Shown here piece by piece: positions 46,580 through 55,845 of a stretch of 64,000 bases of DNA. The position numbers were made by a program, and so were the translations under genes. Origin of the DNA: Sphingomonas lacusdianchii (lineage in GTDB: Bacteria > Pseudomonadota > Alphaproteobacteria > Sphingomonadales > Sphingomonadaceae); NCBI RefSeq assembly GCF_022664395.1, contig NZ_JAKRET010000010.1, forward strand, positions 62,001-126,000, read 5' to 3'. Position 1 is the stretch's first letter. The number at the start of each line of letters is the position of its first letter. The notes under the pieces are model-generated. The model ran no database searches, was not told the origin of the DNA, and was given only the letters and a program-made list of their open reading frames with translations.

Positions 46580-47616
46580 CGGGTTCCTGCCATCAAACGG
46601 CGCAGGATCCCTTCGCGAATCCCACGGTCGGCGATCCCTAGCCGCTCGGCAGGCCAGAGCGCCAGAATCGTTTCAAGGATCGCGCAGCCCGCGACCACCA
46701 GATCGGCGCGCTCGCTGCCGATACACGGCACCGTGCCCCGCTGCGCGAGGTCCATCCCCGCCAGCCGCTGGCTGACCGCCAGCATCGCATCGGCCGGCAC
46801 GATCAGCCCGTCGATCTGCGACCGGTCGTAGGCGGGCAGGCCCAGATGGACGCTCGCCAGCGTCGTCACCGTGCCGCTGGTGCCGAGCAGGCGGCGCGGC
46901 TGGTCGGTCGTCGGCAGGCGTTTGGCGAAGGGCGCAAAACTTTCCTCGACGCATTCCCGCATCCGCGCATAGGCGCCCGACGCCATCGGCGCGGCGCGGC
47001 CGCCGCCGAGACTCTCGGTCAGCGACACCACGCCCCATGGCGCTGAATGCCAGTCGAGCACGCGCGGCACCGGCCCGGTAGCATCGAGCAGCACCAGCTC
47101 GGTCGATCCGCCACCGATATCGAACACCAAAGCGGGGCCGGTGCCGGGTTCGAGTAGCGCGTGACAACCAAGGACCGCAAGGCGCGCCTCTTCCTCGGCG
47201 GTGATGATGTCGAGGTGGATGCCGGTCTCCGCCAGCACGCGCTCGACAAAGGCCGGGCCGTTGCTCGCGCGACGGCACGCCTCGGTCGCGACCGAGCGGG
47301 CGAGCGTCACGTCGCGACGCTTGAGTTTCTCGGCGCAGATCTTCAGCGCGGCGACGGTGCGGTCCATTGCCAGATCGGACAGGCGACCGGTCGCCGCCAG
47401 CCCCTCGCCCAGCCGCACGATCCGCGAGAATGCGTCGACGACGGCGAAGCCGTCCCCCTGCGGCCGGGCGATCAGCAGCCGGCAGTTATTGGTGCCCAGG
47501 TCGAGCGCGGCATAATGACGCGCGCCCGGCCAGCGCGGGCGCGCTGGCGTATTCGGTGCCGGGCGGGAAGCGCCACGCGCTCCCCGGTGCGGCAACCGGG
47601 CGGACATATCCCCCAT
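46576..47616 (-). CDS. Ppx/GppA-family phosphatase
   Basis: A 346-residue exopolyphosphatase/guanosine pentaphosphate phosphatase-family protein, with ALDLGTNNCRLLIA (P-loop 1), EEARLAVLG, VFDIGGGSTELVLLD (P-loop 2) and GTSGTVTTLASVHL. It is the short form, without the C-terminal HD-like domain of E. coli Ppx. It forms an operon with rlmE (ATGA overlap), which is common in alphaproteobacteria. The first 30 residues are basic and poorly conserved; an ATG three codons later is possible. Confidence 0.9.
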   Translation of the reverse strand: MGDMSARLPHRGARGASRPAPNTPARPRWPGARHYAALDLGTNNCRLLIARPQGDGFAVVDAFSRIVRLGEGLAATGRLSDLAMDRTVAALKICAEKLKRRDVTLARSVATEACRRASNGPAFVERVLAETGIHLDIITAEEEARLAVLGCHALLEPGTGPALVFDIGGGSTELVLLDATGPVPRVLDWHSAPWGVVSLTESLGGGRAAPMASGAYARMRECVEESFAPFAKRLPTTDQPRRLLGTSGTVTTLASVHLGLPAYDRSQIDGLIVPADAMLAVSQRLAGMDLAQRGTVPCIGSERADLVVAGCAILETILALWPAERLGIADRGIREGILRRLMAGTR

Positions 47617-47782
47617 GCCGTCACTCGCTTTATGTTCTATCCGTCACGGCCGAACGCCGCTCGGTGTCTGACAGACAACCTAGCGAAGCCGGTCGCGATC
47701 GACAAGGCGTTGCGACGAATCGCATGATTCGGCGTTGACACGCTTCCCGGTCCAGCCTATCGGACCGCCCTCGCTGCGACGC

Positions 47783-47856
47783 TGCCCTGTCGTCTAAAGG
47801 TAAGACCACGGACTCTGACTCCGTTAATTGAGGTTCGAATCCTCACGGGGCATCCA
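47783..47856 (+). tRNA. tRNA-Gln (anticodon CTG)
   Basis: Cloverleaf: acceptor TGCCCTG/CGGGGCA (with one T-G pair), D-stem GTCT/AGAC, anticodon stem ACGGA/TCCGT with loop CTCTGAC (anticodon CTG, reading CAG), T-arm TGAGG/CCTCA with TTCGAAT, and an encoded CCA. The discriminator base is T, which is uncommon. Confidence 0.95.
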
Positions 47857-48291
47857 GCGACCTGTCCATCGACATCGAAACCGGACCTCCGTGACAGGAG
47901 CAGTCTGTGGGCGGCATGCGCTTCGGTCTCGACCGGCCGTTCGGCTCCTACCACCCCGCAGATTGGCGTTGCGCAATCGGCCGGATCAGGCACTTACTAG
48001 CTATTCGATGACAATTGCGCGGGAGGATGCTGCAATTCCGCGTGCGATCGCATTGCAAGCTTCCGTTGGCGCACGATCCGTTGCGCGACGGCATGCCGCG
48101 AACGGCATCGTTCGCCACGGCCGAACGCACCCTGACAAGAAGGCCGGCAAATCGGTATGACCCACCAGACAGCGTGTATGCCGAATGTGTAACCGCACCG
48201 CGTCCCGCCCCGCACGACGGCAAAGATGGTACGCCGTCCCTGACGCGGCAGGGCATGCCGCATACGGATCGTTGTCCTTGGGGCGGGTCGC
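47857..48291. other. Gap between tRNA-Gln and the GntP permease gene
   Basis: These 435 bases contain no gene I can support. The open frames seen are short, lack homology to anything I recognise and have no good ribosome binding sites. Composition is slightly AT-richer near 47990-48060, where AATTGCGCGGGAGGATGCTGCAATT-type inverted sequence (arms AATTGC and GCAATT, 48011-48035) could be a regulator site for the permease. Confidence 0.4.
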
Positions 48292-49641
48292 ATGAGCGGC
48301 GGTGACGTACGGCTGGTGACGGCCGCGGTCGCGGGTATCGCACTGGCGATCGTCATGATCGTGCGCGGCCGGCTACACCCCTTTATCGGCCTGTTGTGCG
48401 GCGCCTTCACGGTCGGGCTGCTCGCCGGACTGCCGCTGATCGACACGGCCAAGGCGGTACAGAAAGGGGTAGGCGACATCATCGGCGGCACCGGGCTGGT
48501 GGTATCGCTCGGCCTGTCGCTCGGCGCGATGCTGCAATTGTCGGGGGCGGCAGCGTCGCTCGCGACCGGCGCGTTGCGGCTGACCGGTCCGCGCGCGGCG
48601 CCATGGGCGACGCTCGGCATTGCGATCGTCATCGGTCTGCCGCTGTTCTTCGAAACGGGGCTGGTGCTGCTGCTGCCGATCGTCGTCGCGGCCGCGAAAG
48701 AAATGGCTGCCGATGCGGATCCGGCTGCACGGGACAGCGCCAAGTTGCGGCTGATCATGCCTGCGCTCGCCGGCTTGGGCGTGGTTCATGCGCTTGTGCC
48801 GCCGCACCCGGGGCCGTTGCTGGCCGTTGAGACGTTGAACGCCAATCTCGGGCTGACCATGTTGTACGGCACGCTGATCGCGATCCCGGTCGCGATCCTA
48901 TCCGGGCCGGTGCTTGCGCGTTTCGTGACGCCGGGGATCAGACTGGCCGAGCCGGTCCCGAGCGATCCGATCAGCCAGCTTGCGACCCCATCCCGTAGCA
49001 GGGCGCTGTTCATCGTCCTGCTGCCGATCGCCCTGATCGCGGCGGGCGAACTCGGCAAGCTGGTGCCGGGCCTCAAAGGGTCGATGCTGCTCGACGCGGC
49101 GGCCAATCCCGTCATCGCGCTGCTTCTTGCCAATCTGCTGGCGATGCCACTCCTGTTCGGACGGCGCTTTCGGGAGGCGGGTGTCCAGGAGTCGATCTGG
49201 CATCAGACGATGGGTGCGGCCGGTGCGATCCTGCTCGCGATCGGTGCCGGCGGCGCGCTGAAGCAGGTGCTGGTCAGCGCCGGCCTGTCCGATCTGCTCG
49301 CCCGTACCGTCATGGCCTATTCGATATCGCCGTTGCTGCTTGGCTGGCTGATCGCGGTCGGCATCCGTCTGGCCGCAGGATCGGCGACCGTCGCCACGAT
49401 CACCGCGGTCGGGGTGATGCCGGGCGTGGTTGCCGCCTCCGGCGCCGCACCGGAGCTGGTCGTGCTGGCGATCGGCGCGGGTTCGGTGTTCTTCAGCCAT
49501 GTCAACGATCCGGGCTTCTGGCTGGTCAAGGGCTATATGGGCACCAGTACCGCGGACACCTTTCGGACATGGTCGCTGCTGGAAACGGTGATCTCGGTCG
49601 CCGGGCTCATCTTCGTTATCGGCCTCAGCTACATCGTCTGA
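48292..49641 (+). CDS. GntP-family gluconate/sugar-acid permease
   Basis: A 449-residue inner-membrane transporter with about twelve hydrophobic segments. GntP-family stretches are HPFIGLLCGAFTVGLLAG, LVPPHPGPLLAVE, AAGSATVATITAVGVM and FFSHVNDPGFWLVKGYMG, matching gluconate:proton symporters. No gluconate kinase or dehydratase is adjacent; it converges on the fructan locus and may be unrelated to it. Confidence 0.92.
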   Translation: MSGGDVRLVTAAVAGIALAIVMIVRGRLHPFIGLLCGAFTVGLLAGLPLIDTAKAVQKGVGDIIGGTGLVVSLGLSLGAMLQLSGAAASLATGALRLTGPRAAPWATLGIAIVIGLPLFFETGLVLLLPIVVAAAKEMAADADPAARDSAKLRLIMPALAGLGVVHALVPPHPGPLLAVETLNANLGLTMLYGTLIAIPVAILSGPVLARFVTPGIRLAEPVPSDPISQLATPSRSRALFIVLLPIALIAAGELGKLVPGLKGSMLLDAAANPVIALLLANLLAMPLLFGRRFREAGVQESIWHQTMGAAGAILLAIGAGGALKQVLVSAGLSDLLARTVMAYSISPLLLGWLIAVGIRLAAGSATVATITAVGVMPGVVAASGAAPELVVLAIGAGSVFFSHVNDPGFWLVKGYMGTSTADTFRTWSLLETVISVAGLIFVIGLSYIV

Positions 49642-49648
49642 TCCGGGC

Positions 49649-49701
49649 GAGAACGGCCGCGCGCCCCGGACCAGAGAACGGCGGCCGGGGACGATGTTCT
49701 C
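49649..49701. terminator. Nested inverted repeat between gntP-type gene and GH32 gene
   Basis: Arms GAGAAC/GTTCTC (49649-49654, 49696-49701) and CCCCGG/CCGGGG (49664-49669, 49685-49690) form a nested hairpin in the 58-base convergent gap. It may be a bidirectional terminator. Confidence 0.4.
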
Positions 49702-51325
49702 AAGGCGCCTTCGATATGCGGACCTCCGATACGCGAAGCGAACCACCGCTCGCATTCAGGTTCAACCTCGCCGCATTCGATGGTGCCGTGATGCGTTCGG
49801 ACAGCACGCCGTCACCATCGTTGACGAACACTTCGATCGAGGCGGTATCGAGGAAGATGCTGACCGTCACCCTGCCGCCAGCGGCGTCGCACGGGATGCT
49901 GCGATTCTGGCGCCACGCGGCATGGTCGGGTGCGTCGGGGCCGCTGGTGTCGCGCTTCACGAACAGCCGGTTGTCGCGCAGTTCGAAACCGATCTGCGTG
50001 AAATAGCCGTCGCCGCCACGCACCGACAGCCATGCCCCGCCCGGCCAGTCGGCTCCGACGCGCGACAGCGTCAGATCGATCCGCCCGGCAACGATTTCGG
50101 CGCCAGCGGGCCAGACATAGTCGCTGCCGTCGGTGATCGTCTGATCCGTGCCAATGACCGCCGTTTGGAAGACGCTGTTCTGCGCCGCGATCGGCGTCAT
50201 GCGCAGGCGGGACGCGCCCCCGGCGGTGCGTTGCAGGCGGAGGTGCCGGACCATGCTCAGCTGCCCGCGATAGCCCGCGGGGGCGGACGACTGGTTGGCA
50301 TAGGCCCAGTTGTTCATCCAGCCGATCGTCCATGCCCCGGCCAGCGGGTCGGCGGCCAGCGCATCCTGCCACGCCACCGCGGCATAATAATCGGCCCCGC
50401 CGTCGAGCCACTGGCCAGCCGCACTGTCCGCGGTGAAGCCGGTCCCGTCGAAGCTGCCGACCCAGTAATAGGTGCCGCCGGTAAAGCCGCTGCCCGTCCC
50501 GTCCCCACCGACGAGCAACACCCATTTGTCGACGCTCGTCGTCCCGTCCGCTTCGTACAGATGCAGCGGGAAGAGGTGTGAACATTCCATCACGCCGCCG
50601 ACCAGCGTCGACAGGAAGCCGCTGGCATAGCTCCACTGCTTCAGATCGGCGGAGGTGTAGAAACCGATCTTCCCCTCCTCCGACAGGGTCATCACCCAGC
50701 GCGCCGTGGGCGCGTGCCAGAACACGGTCGGATCGCGGAACGGCTTGTTGCCTGGGAAATTGGGATGGACGATCGCGTGAAAGGCAAAGCTTGCCCCATT
50801 GTCGCGCGAATACCACAAGGCCGTCGACTGGTTCTGTCCGGCGGCGTTGTCGGCGGGCATCGTCGCCAGCGCGATCAGCGTGCCCGCCCCGAAGCCGGCG
50901 GTGTTGTTCGTGTCGATCACCGCGCTGCCGCTCCACACATCGCCGAACGAGGTCGTGCGCCGGGGGATCGACACGCCGCGATCGGTCCATGTGACCAGAT
51001 CGGTCGAGGTCCAGCGCCGCCATTCGGTACCGCCGTTCGGCCAGGTCGGATTGTAGAGCGCCCACATCGTCCAGCCATCGCCGATGCGCACCGGACGCTG
51101 CGGATCGTTGATCCACCCGCCATCGGGCGCGGCGATGTGATAGCGGGGCCGGCCGCTGACGGTCGTGGCGGTCGGGGTCGGCGTCGGGCCGGGCGCAGGA
51201 GTCGGCGCCGGACCGGCGACGGAGACCAGTCCCCCGCCCCCGTCCCCCGATGCCCCGCAGGCGGGCAGGATGGGTAGGGTCGCGATCAGGCCGAGCGTCT
51301 GACGTCGTGAAACGATCGAATTCAT
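49700..51325 (-). CDS. GH32 fructan hydrolase, Tat lipoprotein
   Basis: A 541-residue glycoside hydrolase of family 32 (levanase/inulinase/fructosyltransferase clan). The N-terminus MNSIVSRRQTLGLIATLPILPAC has a Tat motif and a lipobox-like LPAC, then a Pro/Thr-rich linker (residues 40-55). Catalytic motifs are WINDPQ (nucleophile Asp74), RDP (197-199) and MEC (acid/base Glu247). WINDPQ differs from the usual WMNDPNG. A C-terminal beta-sandwich module (about 390-541) is present. It is likely anchored at the cell surface or periplasm and starts polymer breakdown. Confidence 0.9.
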   Translation of the reverse strand: MNSIVSRRQTLGLIATLPILPACGASGDGGGGLVSVAGPAPTPAPGPTPTPTATTVSGRPRYHIAAPDGGWINDPQRPVRIGDGWTMWALYNPTWPNGGTEWRRWTSTDLVTWTDRGVSIPRRTTSFGDVWSGSAVIDTNNTAGFGAGTLIALATMPADNAAGQNQSTALWYSRDNGASFAFHAIVHPNFPGNKPFRDPTVFWHAPTARWVMTLSEEGKIGFYTSADLKQWSYASGFLSTLVGGVMECSHLFPLHLYEADGTTSVDKWVLLVGGDGTGSGFTGGTYYWVGSFDGTGFTADSAAGQWLDGGADYYAAVAWQDALAADPLAGAWTIGWMNNWAYANQSSAPAGYRGQLSMVRHLRLQRTAGGASRLRMTPIAAQNSVFQTAVIGTDQTITDGSDYVWPAGAEIVAGRIDLTLSRVGADWPGGAWLSVRGGDGYFTQIGFELRDNRLFVKRDTSGPDAPDHAAWRQNRSIPCDAAGGRVTVSIFLDTASIEVFVNDGDGVLSERITAPSNAARLNLNASGGSLRVSEVRISKAP

Positions 51326-51454
51326 GGCAAAAATCCTCTCCGCGCGCGGCGGATGGCCGCGCGGCATGGTTCGCGCGTCGCCTGTGCCGGCGGTTCGCGC
51401 GGGATGGTGGTAGTGCAAGCGCGACGGCGCGACGGTGCGCGCCGCTGCCGGGTG

Positions 51455-54259
51455 TTACATCTTGAAGCGGACGCCGAGGCTGAAATACCGGCCCTCGATC
51501 CGCAGGTCGCGGCCGAACGATTGGGTTTCGTTGTAGAAGCGGTAGTTCTTGAACGGCTGCGCCAGGATGTTGCTCACATTGGCGACCAGCGAGATATTCC
51601 TGAACGCGTCATAGCTGGCCGAAAAATCGAGGCGGGAGATCGGCTGCACCAATTCGCCCGCATATTGTTCTTCGTTGATGTTGCGATTGTAGCTGGTGAC
51701 GTGACGCGACCGCCAGTTGTACGACAGCCGGGCCGAGATTCCGGCCTTTTCGTAGAAGCCGGTCAGGTTGTACGCCCATTTCGACAGGCCGGTGATCTCG
51801 ACCTGACGATCGCCCTCGCCCAGCACCTGCGGCAACTGGTTGGTCCCGTCGAGATAGGTGACATTGCCCTGCACGCCGAACCCCGACAGGGCACCGGGCA
51901 GGAAGTCGAAGAAGGTCTGCAGCGACGCCTCGACGCCCTTGATCCGGCCGTCGCCGGCATTCTCCGGTCGGTTGAGCTGCACCCGGCCATAGACGGGATC
52001 GTTCACCACCTGCGTATAATAGCCGATGAAGCCGTTAAGATCGCGGTAGAAGGCAGCGACCGACGCCGATCCGTTCTTCGAGAAATACCATTCGAGCGAT
52101 GCGTCGTAATTCTTGGACGTCAGCGGGCGGAGGTCGGGATTGCCGCCGAACCCGGTCGCGTCGAAGACCGGCGGCGTCCCATCCGGCCCGACGCTGTTAC
52201 GGGTGATATTGATCGACGGGTTGAGCTGGCCGAAGCCCGGCCGGGTCCGCGTCTGGGTATAGCCGAGCCGCATCTGCCATTCGTTCGAGAAGCGGACCCG
52301 GGCGATGGCCGACGGCAGCACATCGACATAATTCTGCCGCGTGGTGCTCGGCACGATGCCGACCGTGCCGTCGGCGGCCTGCACCCGGCTGAACCCGCGA
52401 TAGGTGCCGTCGGTATTGACGATGCGCGCGCCGACGGTGCCGTCGACCCGCACCCCGCCCACATCCATATCGAACTTGCCCTGGCCATAGGTCGCATAGC
52501 TCGCCTCGCTGGCGGTGAAGCCGCCCAGCGGATCGAACGGGATTTCCTCCGTCGCGAACTTCGTCACCGCCTCGCGGATGCCATTATCCCATGGGAACAG
52601 CACCGTCGCGCGCTGCACCGACTGCAACGCCAGCAGCCGCAGCGCCTCGCCATTGTCGCGTATCCCTTCGCGGCTGGGCGCCAGCCAGTTCTGGAACCGC
52701 TGCGGATCGCCGCGGAAGCCGTCGGTGATCAGGCCCAATGGGCCGCTCGGCAGGCTGTCGAGCGCGATGTTCAGCCCGGCGGTATAGGCATAGCGGTTAT
52801 TGTTCTGCGAAGACGCGTTGCGGTCGCTGGCGCGAAATCCGAATTGCAGGCGCGGCAGCCATGCCCAGTCGGTTTCGAGGTCGAGGTCGACCCGACCCTG
52901 CACCCCGTCCCCCTTGGTCACGAAATCGCGCTGATAATAGCCGCGCCAGCGGGTGTTGGCGGGGTCGTCAATGGCATAGCCACCCAGGTCGAACACCGCC
53001 GATCCGCGCACGTCCCAGTCGACATTGATCGTCGGGGCCGAGGCGAGCTGCGCGTCGAGGCTGTATTCCGACGCCTGATACTTGCTGTTGGTATAGGCGA
53101 AGTCGCCCGACAGGATCGCGCGGCCGGTGGTCCATTTGAAACCGGTCGCCGCTTGCCACGTATCGGTGCGGTCATTCTGGGTCGAGCGATAGAATTCGGG
53201 GACATAGCCGCCAGTCTTGGTAAAGCTCGCGGCCTTGTCCGGCTCGCCCTCCACCAACACGACGTTGCTGAGCGTCGGGGCGACGCCGTTCGCGTCGCGG
53301 CGTTCGAAATTGACGTTGAACGCGTCGCGCAGCACCTCGCCACGATAGGCCTGCCACAGCCCCTCGGCGAAGAGTTCGAGGTTCGGGATCGGGCGCCACT
53401 GGATCGTCCCGTTCACCGCCGGGCGATGGCGTACGCCCTTTTCGTAGAAATTGCCGGCATTGGCGGGAAAGCGGAAATCATTGCCGACGCCGGGTGTCGT
53501 GACCGTCAGGTCGTCGGCAGCGTCGTTCGCCCCGAACCCGCGCGGCGAGATGACGGCGGAATCGGCATAGCGATCGGCGTTGCGATAGGTGGTGCGGACA
53601 TAGCTGACGTTAATCAGCGCGCCGATCTCGCCGATGGGCGTATCCCAGCGCTTGGTCAGCAGCAGATTGCCCGCCGGGTCGAACGCCTTGGCCTGATCGT
53701 TGTACGATGCACGAAGCTCGCCTGCGATCTCGGTATCCTTGACGTCGAACGGACGGCGCGAGCGCAGATTGACGAGGCCGGCCAGCCCCGGTTCGATCAG
53801 GTCGGACGTGCCCGACTTATACACCTCGATCCCCGCCGCGACGCCCGCCGGAAAGTCCTGAAGATGCAGCACCCGGTCTTCGGCCGAGAAGAATTCGCGT
53901 CCGTTGAAGGTCGTGGCGACGTCGGGCAGCCCGCGCACCAGGATCACGCCGGCTTCGTCATTATAGCGCTGCACGGTAACGCCGGTGACGCGCGCGATCG
54001 CTTCGGCGGCGTTGTTGTCGGGCAGCTTGCCGATGTCGTTCGACACGATCGCGTCGACGATCGAGGACGAATTGCGCTTGATCTCCTGCGCCGATCCCAG
54101 CGCCGCGCGATATCCGGTGACGATGATATCGGCACCGCCGTCATTTTCCGGCGCAGCCTCCGCCTCGGCCTGCGCGGTGCCGTCCTGCGCGGCGGCAGGG
54201 ATCGCGGCCAGCGGGATCAGCGCACTGGATGTCAAAAGGGCAAGCAAGGTCTTCGGCAT
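51455..54259 (-). CDS. TonB-dependent receptor of the fructan locus
   Basis: A 934-residue outer-membrane receptor: signal peptide (MPKTLLALLTSSALIPLAAIPAAAQ), TonB-box-like IIVTGY (about residues 45-50), plug domain (NSSSIVDAIVSNDIGKLPDNNAAEAIARVTGVTVQRYNDEAG), and a 22-strand barrel ending in the aromatic YFSLGVRFKM. This subclass (IVDAIVSNDIGKLPD) is typical of carbohydrate receptors in sphingomonads and Caulobacter. It lies between the two GH32 genes and likely imports fructo-oligosaccharides or sucrose. Confidence 0.93.
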   Translation of the reverse strand: MPKTLLALLTSSALIPLAAIPAAAQDGTAQAEAEAAPENDGGADIIVTGYRAALGSAQEIKRNSSSIVDAIVSNDIGKLPDNNAAEAIARVTGVTVQRYNDEAGVILVRGLPDVATTFNGREFFSAEDRVLHLQDFPAGVAAGIEVYKSGTSDLIEPGLAGLVNLRSRRPFDVKDTEIAGELRASYNDQAKAFDPAGNLLLTKRWDTPIGEIGALINVSYVRTTYRNADRYADSAVISPRGFGANDAADDLTVTTPGVGNDFRFPANAGNFYEKGVRHRPAVNGTIQWRPIPNLELFAEGLWQAYRGEVLRDAFNVNFERRDANGVAPTLSNVVLVEGEPDKAASFTKTGGYVPEFYRSTQNDRTDTWQAATGFKWTTGRAILSGDFAYTNSKYQASEYSLDAQLASAPTINVDWDVRGSAVFDLGGYAIDDPANTRWRGYYQRDFVTKGDGVQGRVDLDLETDWAWLPRLQFGFRASDRNASSQNNNRYAYTAGLNIALDSLPSGPLGLITDGFRGDPQRFQNWLAPSREGIRDNGEALRLLALQSVQRATVLFPWDNGIREAVTKFATEEIPFDPLGGFTASEASYATYGQGKFDMDVGGVRVDGTVGARIVNTDGTYRGFSRVQAADGTVGIVPSTTRQNYVDVLPSAIARVRFSNEWQMRLGYTQTRTRPGFGQLNPSINITRNSVGPDGTPPVFDATGFGGNPDLRPLTSKNYDASLEWYFSKNGSASVAAFYRDLNGFIGYYTQVVNDPVYGRVQLNRPENAGDGRIKGVEASLQTFFDFLPGALSGFGVQGNVTYLDGTNQLPQVLGEGDRQVEITGLSKWAYNLTGFYEKAGISARLSYNWRSRHVTSYNRNINEEQYAGELVQPISRLDFSASYDAFRNISLVANVSNILAQPFKNYRFYNETQSFGRDLRIEGRYFSLGVRFKM

Positions 54260-54342
54260 AAATCCTCCCAGATTTCCGTTATTTTTATCGGTAATGGTCG
54301 TCGTGCTTCGGCCGGGCGTTCAGCCCGGTGCGATCGTCCCGG

Positions 54343-55845
54343 TCATGGCCGCGGTCCCCCGTTCATCGGCCATGCCTGCATCGTCAGCTTCGCGCTGCCG
54401 CCGCGCGCACTGGCGCTCCAGCGCAACTGCCCGCCGCCGCGAAAGAAGCGGTCGGTGATGGTGCGCGTGCCGTCGCCGACAAAGACTTCGAGGATCGACT
54501 GGTCGGCCAGCACCCGCAACCGGACGCGCCTGCTCTTCAGGTCGACCGGCGCGACATGGCGGTTGGCGAAGCCGTCGTGAAAATGCGGCCCCGACCGGGT
54601 ACGGTCGACGAACACCTCGTCCACCCCCGGATTCACCCCGACCAGCGTCTGATAGCCCTGTTCGTCGGTCAGCGCGATCGTGACCTGTTCGGCGGTGCCC
54701 GTTTCGAGGTCGAGCATCAGATCCGCCGAACCGCCCGCGACCGGCAGGTCGACCGGCGTCTCGCCCAGCGTACCGGCGAACGCCTGCGACGCGCCCCGCA
54801 GGCTCGCCACCTCGCGCACCGGCGCCTGCGCGATGCGATAGCCGGCCGGCGTCTTCTTCAGCGTCACCTCGCGCGGCACCGTCATCAGCCCGCGCGCCGG
54901 CCAGGTCGGGATCGCCTCGGCATAGCGCCAGTCGTTCGCCCATCCGATCCAGATCCGGCGCGGGTCGTCCTTGGGCAGGTCGTTCCATGACACGGCGGCA
55001 TAGAAATCCGCGCCGTAATCCATCCACTGCGCCTCGCCCGGCCAGCCGGGAACGGGTGTGAAGCGTCTGCCGTCGAAATCGCCGACGAAATACTGACCGC
55101 CCGAACCGCCGCCCGCGGCATTGTCGCCCAAATTGATGCCCAGCACCCAGCGCTTCTCGCCGGGCGCGCCGCCCTCGACCGGCAGTTCGAACAGGTCGGG
55201 ACATTCCCAGTTCTTGCCGCGCCCGCCGGCCGGTCCGAAGCTGCTGGCGAAACTCCATTGCTTCAGGTCGGGTGAGGTGAACAGCACGGCGCGGTTCTCC
55301 AGCGCCATCACCGCGACCATCACCCAACGCTTCGTGGCTGCGTGCCAGAACACCTTGGGATCGCGAAACTCGGGCGATCCGACGCTCAGCACCTCGCCAT
55401 GCACCGTCCACGTCCGGCCGCGGTCATTGCTATAGGCGACATATTGCGACTGCAGCTTCGCCTTCGGGTTATGGCCGGTATAGATCGCGACCAGCGGCGG
55501 CTTGCCGTTCCTGCCGAACCCGGTCGTGTTGTTCCAGTCGACCACTGCGCTGCCCGAAAACGCCATGACGTCGGCGGTTTCGGGGATGGCGATCGGCAGT
55601 TCCTCCCAATGCACCAGATCGCGGCTGACCGCATGGCCCCAGTTCATATGGCCCCAGCGGTCGCCATGCGGATTATACTGGAAGAACAGATGATATTCCC
55701 CGTCATAATAGACGAGGCCGTTGGGGTCGTTCATCCAGTTGCGCGCGGGCGCGAAGTGATAGGTCGGGCGCGGATCGGGCCGCTGGGCCGATGCAGCGGT
55801 GGCAAGGGCAAGGCCGGTCATGGCGAGGATCGCGAGCCGCTTCAT
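54343..55845 (-). CDS. GH32 levanase/inulinase/invertase
   Basis: A 500-residue GH32 enzyme with signal peptide (MKRLAILAMTGLALATAASA). Catalytic motifs are canonical: WMNDPNG (residues 37-43, nucleophile Asp40), RDP (161-163) and WECPDLF (acid/base Glu214). An all-beta C-terminal module follows from about 340. It would release fructose in the periplasm from fructans or sucrose. Its ATG overlaps the stop of the MFS gene. Confidence 0.94.
   Translation of the reverse strand: MKRLAILAMTGLALATAASAQRPDPRPTYHFAPARNWMNDPNGLVYYDGEYHLFFQYNPHGDRWGHMNWGHAVSRDLVHWEELPIAIPETADVMAFSGSAVVDWNNTTGFGRNGKPPLVAIYTGHNPKAKLQSQYVAYSNDRGRTWTVHGEVLSVGSPEFRDPKVFWHAATKRWVMVAVMALENRAVLFTSPDLKQWSFASSFGPAGGRGKNWECPDLFELPVEGGAPGEKRWVLGINLGDNAAGGGSGGQYFVGDFDGRRFTPVPGWPGEAQWMDYGADFYAAVSWNDLPKDDPRRIWIGWANDWRYAEAIPTWPARGLMTVPREVTLKKTPAGYRIAQAPVREVASLRGASQAFAGTLGETPVDLPVAGGSADLMLDLETGTAEQVTIALTDEQGYQTLVGVNPGVDEVFVDRTRSGPHFHDGFANRHVAPVDLKSRRVRLRVLADQSILEVFVGDGTRTITDRFFRGGGQLRWSASARGGSAKLTMQAWPMNGGPRP

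Noticed and set aside
51353..54580. A 1075-codon plus-strand open frame opposite the fructan TonB receptor
   Set aside because: Antisense shadow; the minus strand encodes a full receptor with signal peptide, plug and terminal aromatic residue.
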